Source of the DNA: Phoma sp. XZ068
Lineage: Eukaryota; Ascomycota; Dothideomycetes; Pleosporales; Didymellaceae
Length of the DNA stretch: 64,000 nt
Assembly (NCBI GenBank): GCA_004835665.1
Contig: RBKR01000014.1
Location: 310,001 to 374,000, forward strand
Direction: 5' to 3'
The notes beneath the pieces were generated by a model. It was given only the letters and a program-made list of their open reading frames with translations. It searched no databases and was not told the origin of the DNA. Positions 45,007-54,467 of this stretch are shown here, piece after piece. The number at the start of each line of letters is the position of its first letter. The first letter of the stretch is position 1. The translations under genes were made by a program, and so were the position numbers.

Positions 45007-47105
45007 GATGTCGAGTCGAGCATTCGATGAAGATGAGAGTTACATGGCGGAAATTATTGGTAGGATAAACAGCAAGTGCCAACGAATAAGCGAGCTGCAG
45101 GTGAAAGGTAACCCAGCATCCTGCGAGGTAAACGTGGTGGAACTGGATTGGATTGAAGGATCAGTACGACCTACAAATGTCTCCGGCCAAGGAAAGCACA
45201 AGAGTAATTTATAGTTCTGGCATGAACAGGTGAGTAATAGGCTGGAGGTGCCGCTATCACTTCGGTCCACACTGGTCATTCGTCTATGCGTTCGTATAAC
45301 ACGACAGGAGTCCTACACGTCTTCCATCTTACACGCACCGATACGATACTCAGACAAGTTGTACCACAGTCCGTGGAAATGAGACGAACCTTGGACTTTG
45401 TTAAGATAGGTGAAGGTCATTGAGCGGAGCTTCTTTCCCATGTCAGTTTCGCAAGTCTTGATGGTAACGCATTCCCAGCCCCCTTCTCCTTCGATACTTA
45501 CGAAGGAGCTCGTTTCTTCTGATTGAACGCCCACGAAGCACCACCTTACATAACGACACACATAACACCTGCCTTTCAATAGAGTAATTTACCCTAGGTC
45601 GGCGATACGAACCTTAGGCTTATACTACTGAATAGAAGTAAGAATGAAAGTTTAAGGTACTATCGCGTTACAGAAGGAGGTTTATGAGTCTCGTTGTCCA
45701 AGAAAGTGTTTGGCTAAATAAAGCGACTTCTTTCGTAGAGGAAATCATCCATATGACTCAGGCTAAGAACATCACGAACTGGCGACTACGTCTATATGGT
45801 TCGTCCTAGTCGTCGCGTTAGTTATATTTTACTGGTCGGCTATGATGAAACACTCAATCACACCTTCACGGCCATCTCACCTATCCCAAACTCTACTTCA
45901 ATGTAGAAGTCGCACAGATGCGGACCGACTTACATCGTGAATAGTCACAGTGCGGTAGCACACATACTCACACACTCGTCGACAACGTGAAGGTCGTTCT
46001 TTTGCAACGTCCGTGTTGTTCTATCTAATGTGGTGTACAGTTGCTACTTCTTCTCTCATAAAAATGTGAAGTTGTACTCGGGCACTCAGGTGAAGAAAAG
46101 GTTTAAAGAGAAAATCCTCCATATTTCTTCGAACACTTGAGTCAGAACAGGCCATCCTTCACAGTACACGATATATGATCCCTCGACATTAGTAGGATTG
46201 CAGTGGCGGTGATGGTGTAATACAGAACGAAGGGTCCTGACCAGGAGACAGTCGCTCCTGCCTAGCGAAGGCTATTCGTGCTGTTGTTGCGTTCACCGTG
46301 GTGAGTAAGGATTGCGATGACAAGAAAAAAAATGGCAAGAGCACTCCTGAAAGCTTGATCGCTGGCTCGAAGTTGTCATTGCCTGCACGCGCTTTTCTTG
46401 TTGACGTTCAGATATCATCACCCTTAGTCTCACAGCAAGTGGTATGCATGGTGGTATGCAATCGGGTGTCATGTCATGGTTTACTGAAAAAAGAAAAAAA
46501 AAAAGGGTAAGAAAGTTGTAGTTTTTCTCATACATTGGCTATGAGCCTGTCTATGGAACCAACCCATAGAATAAGATGAACTTTATACTCCTCGTACAGA
46601 CTTTTTTGGCGTGTATTTAGCTAATAAATTATTGACCATTTGAACACTGCCCATCAATCATGTGTTAGTGATCTAATTCGCAATGACTTGCTCTGCAGAA
46701 TAAGATATATATAGTATGTTCCTCCTCCAAGTCTGAATTATTGAGTTAAATCACCGAATTTGAAAAGGTAAACGGGCAATGAAGCTGTAAAGTTTCTTGT
46801 AGATACATGTGCTTTCACAACGCCTCTGATGACAGATAAGTTGTCGTCCTGCAATGTCAGCATGCACTAGCCCTTCGGTACGTGTACACGATAAATTAAT
46901 ACTGGAGTCAAGGTCGAAGTGGAGATGGGATAGTGTGTTTTGTGGGGAGATGCGATTTGCGGCGCACGACCGATGCTCTGCAACAATTCGATGCCTGCCG
47001 TCATCATCGGCACAAGCTCGTCCCACTTCCGCGTCACCATGTTTCTCCCCCAGCGACGACACAGCTCGACTCACACCTCATGAGAGTGCGACAATTGCCT
47101 CCTTG
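45007..47105. other. Intergenic, AT-leaning, with one possible small ORF
   Basis: About 2.1 kb. It contains the uncertain small frame at 45313-45579, homopolymer A tracts near 46325-46505, and otherwise no recognisable gene. The part from 45590 to 46700 looks low-complexity and AT-rich. Confidence 0.4.
45313..45579 (-). CDS. Possible small cysteine-containing protein (88 aa)
   Basis: A minus-strand frame starting MKGRCYVCRYVRWCFVGVQ and ending YRIGACKMEDV. It has five cysteines, balanced composition and a natural-looking internal stretch (MTFTYLNKVQGSSHFHGLWYNLSEY). There is no signal peptide, no recognised family and no clear promoter. It may be an exon of a longer gene or a chance frame. 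I do not recognise it. Confidence 0.25.
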   Translation of the reverse strand: MKGRCYVCRYVRWCFVGVQSEETSSFVSIEGEGGWECVTIKTCETDMGKKLRSMTFTYLNKVQGSSHFHGLWYNLSEYRIGACKMEDV

Positions 47106-49896
47106 ATGTCCGAGTCTGGAAAGGCTGAGCGTCAGAGCCAGCCGTCACCAAGAGACGCGCCGGGCAACCCCACCTCGCCCGCAGTCGACGATGCGCCCAC
47201 GAAGGCAGCCGGCGCAGAGCAGCACGACTTCGCCAACCCGACGCTGAGCATCATAGGCAATGCCTCCCGCAGCCCGTCGTACAGCGGCGCCACCTCGCCG
47301 TCGAGGGAAGGCACCCCTCCGCCGCTGCCCCCACGACCGCATCTCGGCGTGCCTGCCTTCGCATCGCGGCCAACATCTTCGCACTCCATTGCACGAGCAC
47401 CCTCTCGCCCGCAACTAGTCGCCAAAGCCACCACACAGCTGTCCGTCACCAACACGCAGGCGTTTGGCAGCGAGGCCATGGACGACTCGGCCTCGCCGGC
47501 GTCCTCGAAACCACGCCATATCCTGCCCCATCTCTCGTCAAATACAACGAGCGACGCGGATGACAGCGCTAGCATCAAAAGCTATGCGCCTACGATTGCG
47601 GAAGCAGGAGGGGAGAGCATCCTGGGCGAGGTCATGGCGCCGACAGAAAAGTCGAGGCATGAGCAGAGCCTGCTGCGCTCTCTTGGACACAAGTTCGAGG
47701 ATGCAGAGGCGCACAGCATGTTCCCACCAGAGCCCGAGTTCGAGGCTTCGTTCGATTGCGAGTTCGACGACGTAGACGACATGGCAGCAGACGGGTCAAA
47801 CGAAGGTCAGCATGACACATAGGTTCGATGTGTAGGATGTACTGACAGAGGCCATAGAACGAGTGATGCGACAATGGCGGGCAAAGCTGAAGCACTTCTT
47901 GATCCTCTCGAGCGCAGGAAAGCCCATATACAGCCGACACGGCGATGACCAGCTCATCACAAATTACATTGGCGTAGTACAGACCATTATATCCTTCTAC
48001 CAGTCCACCAAAGACACCCTGCGCGGCTTCACAGCAGGCGACGTTCGCTTCGTAGTCATGTCCAAAGGCCCACTGAACCTCGTCGCAATCACGCGCCTGC
48101 CCGAGAGCGACTCTCAACTTCGAACCCAACTCGAAGCCCTATACATGCAGATCCTCTCCACTCTCACGCTCCCCAGTATGGAACGCATGTTCGCAGCACG
48201 CGCCAATTATGATCTACGCCGACCCTTGCAAGGGACCGAAACCCTTCTTTCTGCCCTCGCAGACGGCTTCACAAGAGGCTCGCCCTCGACATTGCTCTCA
48301 GCACTCGAGTGCCTGAAGCTTCGGAAGTCGCATCGCAACACTATCAACAACACCCTTCTCAAGACACGCTCTGAGAACCTCCTTTACGGCCTAATTGTCG
48401 CATCAGGCAAATTAGTGTCCGTTGTGCGCCCGAAAAAGCACTCGCTACACCCCGGTGATCTGCACTTGATCTTCAACATGCTTTTCGAAGCAGGCAGTGT
48501 CAAGGCTGGAGGCGGCGAGAACTGGATACCACTCTGCCTGCCAGGCTTCAACAATACTGGGTACCTCTACATGTATGTGAGCTTCTTGAATCTCGACAAC
48601 CCCGGCGAGCAGATGGAGGAGCGCCCAAGAACCAGAGACGGCGGCGACGACGAGGTCGCCGTTCTCTTGATCAGTGCGGATAAGGAGAGCTTCTTCGAAA
48701 TGAGGAAGATGAGGGACGATCTTGTCGAGGTATGTACACCATCTCCTTTCTACCCATGGCACCCTTTCCCCTTGGCAATATCTTCAACCTGTCCGAGCCG
48801 GGACTTGGCCCTTTTTCGACATGGAACTGCATTCAACACATTGAAAGCGGCATGAAGCTGTATTTCGGACAACGATCTTCGAATGCCGCACATTGTTTGC
48901 AGCATCAATCCCATGGAATCACCCGTCCTCATAACGGTCCTTCTGTGGTACGAAACACCCTCCGCATTTGCAGCGACCAGGATCGCCTCGTCCTCGGCCG
49001 GTCCAATTCAGACGGCAGTACCCATTCGTTTTGTTACAAAAACCCTCCCTACTCACCAAAAACACACCATCCCATGGACCACATGGTCACGGCATCGGCA
49101 TCGGTCCTGCCAGAACCTTGTCGAAGACTCATCATGGTGGAAAATACCGCAGGCGTCCCAGTACGGCTTTGGCTCGGGCAAATCATATCTTGTACAAGGC
49201 GGGTGGGCCCTCGGTCTCGGACTTGCCGGTCTCCGATCGTCAACGCTCCCGGTGTCCATTAACAACCAGCGACATGAGGGCCGCGTAGGGACGGGCTGCG
49301 CTCCACAGAACAGGACGAGCAGATGACAGACAGCCTACCCGAATCCTTCCCGTCTCCCCTCGCTGCATAAACGGGGCAACAGATATGCAGCTCCGGACGT
49401 CGGAAATACTTGCATTATATCCGCACCATGAACACGTGAGAGAAGATTGCTGACATGACACCACCACCAGGCTCTCACGTCCAACAATTCCATCTCCCAC
49501 ATCTCTGCTGCTGTGCAGGCTGGCCGCCCGTCATGTACGGACATTGTGCCAGGTAGTCCGCTACGTCACTTCCTTTACAAATCCCGAGGGAATGTGCAGT
49601 TCTGCATGCCGAGATACACACCTTACTTTTCCAGCCCACTGGATCGTAGGCGCCTACTAACATTGTACGCACACTTGCATTCAACCCTGCACGCGAAGCC
49701 GACGAGTCTGAAGATCCATCACGAGACGGGATCAGCGTGTATAGCACTGGCATGGAGCACACCGCTATTCGAGCTATACGCCGTGGCACCGCCCAACACG
49801 TCGCGAGCTGCGCTGGCACAAGGAGCGATGAAGATTGTGCAGTGGGTGCGACGCGAGGAGGAACGCGTCTTCATCATTGGCGGTGCTGTTTTCTGA
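47106..49896 (+). CDS. MON1: Vacuolar fusion protein Mon1
   Basis: Mon1 with Ccz1 forms the GEF that activates Rab7/Ypt7 on late endosomes, vacuoles and autophagosomes. Exons are 47106-47805, 47858-48729 and 49471-49896; the product is 665 residues. The N-terminal 240 or so residues are Ser/Pro-rich and acidic (likely disordered). The longin-type core begins ERVMRQWRAKLKHFLILSSAGKPIYSRHGDD, with VVQTIISFYQS, RFVVMSKGPLNLVAITRLPES and NWIPLCLPGFNNTGYLYMYVSFL. Exon 3 continues ALTSNNSISHISAAVQAGRPSC, then PLRHFLYKSRGNVQF, and ends VRREEERVFIIGGAVF. The second intron is 741 nt, unusually long here. The upstream frame is open to 46854; the start at 47106 (MSESGKAERQ) is preferred because everything before it looks non-conserved. 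Confidence 0.93.
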
Positions 49897-50370
49897 GAAC
49901 GGAGGCAAGAAGAGGATGCATATGCATAGAGATACCCAAGCAATGAGATGACCATAAAAAGCGTATCAAATCCGAATGTTGATCTGCTTGTTCAGCCCAC
50001 AAACTGCCGTATACAGCGAATATCATACCCAAATGCTAAAAGTGCACTTCTACCGCTCGTGCACGTGCCTCGCTAACAGGTTCCTACTTGTCTAATCCTA
50101 AATTATGTCCCTACAATGGTAGGTACCGTACGAGCCTAATTAACCTCCCTCCCTACTTGCCTACTTCCCCTACTTGCATGCCCAACTAGCCAACTATGCC
50201 GTGATCAACGCTCCCCCCGTTTCTAGACCACGCACTCCTTCCCACCCGACCGTTTAACCACCGTTGATCGTTGACCCGCTCCGCCATTGCTGCCTCGGCA
50301 TCCTCCGCACGCGTCGTGGCGCAGAGGAGGAAGTTCCGCTCGCTCGGAGACAGGATCTGACCTCTGACAG

Positions 50371-50396
50371 GGTAGTCGTAGTCGTAGTCGTAGTCG
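50371..50396. repeat. GTAGTC hexanucleotide microsatellite
   Basis: Tandem GTAGTC units (about four, the last imperfect), immediately followed by a diverged further copy at about 50397-50410. Confidence 0.7.
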
Positions 50397-50448
50397 TGTT
50401 GTAGTCGTCCTCGGGCAGGCTACTGCATTTGAGCTCGGCAGTCAAGGG

Positions 50449-50489
50449 TAAACCTAAACCTAAATCTACATCCTAACCTAAACCTACTC
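50449..50489. repeat. Interstitial telomere-like CCTAAA/CCTAAC repeats
   Basis: Several near-tandem CCTAAA and CCTAAC units over about 40 bp, with interruptions. Fungal telomeres are usually CCCTAA, so these resemble but do not equal telomere repeats. Confidence 0.55.
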
Positions 50490-50571
50490 GGCAAGGAAAT
50501 TAAAGTCTTCGGGCAGGACAAAAATTGCTCTCGGGTAGGCACTGTATATCCCTCGGGCTGCTATACGAGCA

Positions 50572-50655
50572 TATCCTACCCTACCTTACCTTACCTTACC
50601 TTACCTTGCCGTGCCGTGCCGTGCCCTGCCCTACCGACCGACCAACCGACCGCAA
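50572..50655. repeat. Compound pentanucleotide microsatellite (CCTTA / CCGTG / CCGAC-type)
   Basis: A run of TACCT/TTACC-type pentamers grades into CCGTG, CCCTG and then CCGAC(CAA) units, showing stepwise divergence along one tract. Confidence 0.75.
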
Positions 50656-50964
50656 CCCTGTTCCGAGCGAATAGATGTACTGCCGATGAAGGCGCGGCCG
50701 AGGTTCGTCGCGTAATGGTGATCGCAGCGGTGATCCTGGGATATGAATAGCACCGTGGCGCCGTTGTGCCTGCCGAATCAAGTAGAATGGGAAAGGAGTA
50801 TGGGTGGAAAAGTACTGTACTGTGGGGACGTAGGTGGTGGTGTTCCTGGTTTCATGCACGTCTCCCGGTGCTTGGGGTTTGGCTCGGGGGAATTGTGTCC
50901 ATGGTTTGGATGGCTTGGAGGGGAAGGAGGTTAAGATTGAGATTGAGGTTGAAATTGAAATTAT

Positions 50965-51001
50965 GCAGGTGCAGGTGCAGGTGCAGGTGCAGGTGCAGGT
51001 G
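50965..51001. repeat. GTGCAG hexanucleotide microsatellite
   Basis: Six consecutive GCAGGT (GTGCAG) units, followed by diverged GTTGGTGC and GGCATG-type repeats to about 51040. Confidence 0.8.
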
Positions 51002-51800
51002 TTGGTGCGGTGCCTGGCATGGGCATGGGCATTGGCATTGACATTGCAGTGAAGCGACTCTATGTCTATCTATCTGTGTGTTTGTATCTTTCTGCCCCGT
51101 GCTATTCACCTCGCTTCCAACATAAACTTCGACATCCAAGTATACCATGTATGTATGTGCGTACGCAACCTAAAGGAAAGAAAATCAATCAACGGCCCGC
51201 ACGCTATGCATCAACCACACAAACAGACCGCATTAACAAACAACCAGACAGACGGAAAAACAATCTACTCGACGGCTCGCTCGCCGTCTCGGCGCTCAAT
51301 CCGAGTAGTCAACAAAACGGAAACGGACCGGCTAGCTGCTAGTAACCAGTATGGAGCCAGGCACGCGGTTGGGGGAAAATAAAAAACGATAGATCGTGAG
51401 GTGACGAGAGATTGGGTTGGGATGCATGCAACGAAAGAAGGGGATGCATGGTTCGGACAAGACACCGTCGGCCTCCCCTTGCATGGTTCTCTGGTGTTGA
51501 TGCAGGGAGCTAGGAGAGCCTGGGGAGCGGGGGAATTGGCAGGAGCGGTGCGGGGAGGGGCTGGCTTTCGAATGCAACGTGTCGTTTGAGGCGGCTGGAG
51601 GGAGGAAGGGCGTGGCTGGTAGAGAGGAGAGGCGCTGGTCGAAAGGATGGCGTTGGTGTCTCTCACTGTGCCTCTACAACCACTTGTCTTGTTGAATAGC
51701 CGTAACGGCGCTACTTGGCCAGGAGCACGATCCAATACACTACCAGACAGTCGAAGATCTTCCCTCACTCTAACCATGACAATCGCTGAATCAAACCCGA

Positions 51801-53192
51801 TTACTCGTAATCAGCGCCCATGAGTTCAGCCTCGAGCTTCGCGCGCTCCTCTGCATCACTCAGAAAAGCAGCGTCTGCATCGCCGTCCGCGTAGCTCTTC
51901 TGCCTTTTGAGCGCTGGCTCCTCATCATTCGCCGAGGGCGTGATGCCGAGTTGGCTTGCTTCCTCCGGGTGCAGGCTGATCCAGCGGTCGCGCCATCGTT
52001 CGCGGATTGTGTCGTATATGAAGACGAACTGCTGTTTCGACTGGACCATCATGGGTCGCTGGTCTCTGAGCATTTCAACCACCCTGAGAATGGGATCCTC
52101 GTCGTCGGCCGGGTTGTCCAAGGAGCCTTCCTCCAGCTCTTGAAGCAGCCAGTCAAGTGCGATGAAGGTGCCGCTTCTACCAATACCTGCGCTGCAGTGC
52201 ACAATGCGCGGGTTTGTCGAGTTGTTGCTGTTCTTCTCGCGCGAAAGCTCCACCATCTTCAGCAGCGCTGCCTTGTCCGCGCCTTCAGGGACTGAGAAGT
52301 CTGGCCAGCCCTCGAACAGCAGATGGAAGATGTTGCGCGACTCGCTCCCATCTTCTGTTGTCATGTCAATCTCCCTGACTTCTGTCCTGGCTTCGTGGTC
52401 ATGGGACAGTTCCTTCAGATGCAGGTCGTGTATGAAGCCGTCGCCGAATTCGTCGTGTTCGTTGATGCGCAGGGGCGGGTCTGCGGGCGATCGGGGGTAG
52501 TACGGGTAGCACTTTTCGCGGGCTTGCTCGTGGGTTTTGGTGACCATGACGACGACTGCAGGCGATTCATTCTCCTTCCAGACCATGCGCCAGAAATGCG
52601 ACCAGCTGTCCGCCTTGGGCCCTTGTGTCGCAATGAACTTGAGCACCGTGCCCGACTGGGTCGACTTCAGTGTGATGGGCGAGGCGTTGATGTAGTCGAA
52701 GGCGTGCTCGGGGACATGGAGGTGGACCCTGTTCGCCTGGTACGGGTCGACGTTCATGTAGCGGTTTCGCGGGGCATAGGCGTCGCCGCTGCAACGTGCC
52801 CACGGGGGAGGCTGCTCGGTGTCGGTGGCGGTCATGCCGTCGCGCAGGCGGTTCAATTGCGCCCACTCCAGGTCATTCCACTTGCTGTCGAGCTGCGCTG
52901 GTGCGGGTTAGCTGGTCTGCGGCTGACTGCACGGGGGTCGAGTGTACCTGCCTGCGCGTCTCGGCCTCAGGAAGGCGGGATATGGGGTCGGGTCGGGCGC
53001 CTGGTCGCCATTGGCAGAGGGCCCGACGTGCAGGGCGGGCAGCAGGCTGTGGGTGCTCGCGGCGGGGGTGCTGGAGGTGGTGCTTGCGGCGGGGGTGGTG
53101 AGGGCGGCGTAGGTGGGTGATCGCGTGCTGTCCTTGCTGCGCGAGCGCTTCGACGATGCAGGAGAGACGGGCACGGAACACGGCGCCGACAT
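51801..53192 (-). CDS. Protein tyrosine phosphatase (classical PTP, Ptp1/Pyp type)
   Basis: A cytosolic tyrosine-specific phosphatase of 445 residues. Exon 1 is 53192-52952 and exon 2 52897-51801. The intron (52951-52898, 54 nt) appears to use a GC donor (GCAG/GCAGGT) with a CTAAC branch and CCAG acceptor; GT alternatives shift frame or meet a stop. The first 80 residues are Ser/Thr/Pro-rich. The catalytic domain runs from KWNDLEWAQLNRLRDG through NRYMNVDPYQANRV, DYINASP, FIATQGP, FWRMVWKE, the WPD loop (WPDFSVP, Asp280) and the P-loop HCSAGIGRSGT (Cys315), to the Q-loop region MVQSKQQFVFIYD. All catalytic residues are present. Fungal homologues dephosphorylate MAP kinases; the target here is inferred. 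The start may lie upstream, since the frame is open, but that part is low-complexity. Confidence 0.92.
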
Positions 53193-54076
53193 GATGCCAG
53201 TGACTGCTGGGTCGGTCCGCAGGGAGCCGCCCTTGAGCTTCGCCTTGCGCCTGAGCGCGCGGAGTTTATGCAGCGTGAATGCGGTTCTGTCGGTTTCCAG
53301 GCGCACTTGCGGTCCCGGTGCTCGAGGCAGAAGAAGGTTCGGAGAAGCAATAGTGGCGGAGAGGAGGCGGCAGTCGGCTCGCAGACGCTGGCGCGCAAAA
53401 TGATTCGCTGTGAGGCGCGACGGTGAGGCTGCTCGGCCTGCGAGTGTGCGTGACTCGTGGGGGTCTGGGCTGCGCGATGGAAGGCGAGTGGGTTCGGCGG
53501 GCGTGGCAGGAGTGGCAGGAGCGGTGAATGTTTCGCGCAGGAGACGCTGTGAGTGTCTGGGCGAGGGCACGATGTGGAGAGCTTGCACGTCAGCCGGGTG
53601 CACCGTCTGCTGCAAATTGTCTCGCCAACTATTTCTTCGACGATATTCAGGGACCAACTTCGGCCACAGCCTCGTGGTGGAGGGGCAACGCTGTCAGGGC
53701 GCAGGCTGGTCGGAGCGCGGGCGCGTCGGACTCCCGAGTGCACAAGCGATGGACGCAGAGCAGTGAGCACAGAATCTATGCTCGTTCAGAGCGTATGATT
53801 GTAATTGGAGACGCGGCACGTAAGAAGCTCGCTATCAACACGTCGCTGCTGGAAGCGCAGCTGTCAGGCGCTGTCGTGCAGCTGCCGGCACGCCCTGAGC
53901 CAGTCGCAAGTGCCAGTGCAGCTGCGGCCTTCCCGCTGTCGCGCTCCGCCGAGGCCCATCACTCTTCACTCCACGCCACCAACGTTCATCACCATCACGC
54001 CGCCGTGTAGCCGCTCCCTCTCCAGGTTGTGTCGGTGAACAATTGTCGGATGTAGATTCATTCTCAGCAGACCAAC
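53193..54076. promoter_or_regulatory. Divergent intergenic region phosphatase/MRX7
   Basis: About 880 bp, GC-rich, with long but motif-free open frames on both strands (a compositional effect). It presumably carries both promoters. Confidence 0.4.
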
Positions 54077-54467
54077 ATGGCGCCCTGGTTTGCACTTTTC
54101 GAGGTATAGCGAGCGTTTGGACCTGGTCGAGACACCAAACTGACGGGCGTTACAGGCGTGGGCAGTCGCTGCAGTACGTCCAGCACCATCCAAGCATCAC
54201 ACCGCCATCCATTCGCTAACTCGAACCGCCACAGCTGATCCGGAGCCCTGCTTTCAATCGAGCAATACAGAAGGCATATCGCAAGATCAACAAGATCCCC
54301 GACCATGAGCCAAAGAATGGACTAGGCCGTACGTCTGTTCGCCTGCTCCCAGTCCATCATGGCTAATTGCAACAGGCACGGGCCCATCTGCCTTTGACCA
54401 CTTCAGGGACGAGGTGAAGACGCAGTTCAAGGAGCTTACCTGGCAAAAGCGCAACCCGCGCAAGTGA
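54077..54467 (+). CDS. MRX7: MIOREX complex component 7 (Mrx7-like small mitochondrial protein)
   Basis: A 76-residue protein from four tiny exons: 54077-54103 (27 nt), 54156-54173 (18 nt), 54235-54328 and 54376-54467. Introns are 52, 61 and 47 nt, with GTATAG, GTACGT and GTACGT donors and CAG acceptors; the frame closes exactly. The product begins MAPWFALFEAWAVAALIRSPAFNRAIQKAYRKIN and ends FRDEVKTQFKELTWQKRNPRK. The LIRSPAFNRAIQKAYRKIN core matches fungal Mrx7 (PF10906), found in the large mitochondrial ribosome-associated MIOREX assemblies. No exon exceeds 95 nt, so ordinary open-frame scans miss this gene altogether. The hydrophobic N-terminus may be an inner-membrane anchor. Function is known only from complex membership. 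Confidence 0.85.

Larger units (their letters stand above)
49897..51800. other. Convergent intergenic region rich in simple repeats
   Basis: 1.9 kb between the 3' ends of MON1 and the phosphatase gene. It contains GTAGTC, CCTAAA-like, CCTTA/CCGTG and GTGCAG microsatellites (listed separately) and no supported gene. Confidence 0.5.

Noticed and set aside
45590..46700. Possible transposon remnant in AT-rich DNA
   Set aside because: No terminal repeats, transposase motifs or target duplications could be identified by eye.
47132..47578. 148-codon minus-strand frame opposite MON1 exon 1
   Set aside because: Antisense shadow of the GC-rich Ser/Pro-coding exon.
48732..49262. 176-codon frame within the MON1 intron
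   Set aside because: Not homologous to Mon1, no recognised domain, and conserved Mon1 sequence flanks it directly; retained only as part of the long-intron observation.
52323..53120. 265-codon plus-strand open frame opposite the phosphatase
   Set aside because: It is the reverse-strand shadow of a GC-rich real exon; the phosphatase motifs prove the minus strand.
52967..53770. 267-codon minus-strand frame upstream of and overlapping phosphatase exon 1
   Set aside because: Pro/Ser/Arg low-complexity sequence in a shifted frame, created by GC-rich DNA.
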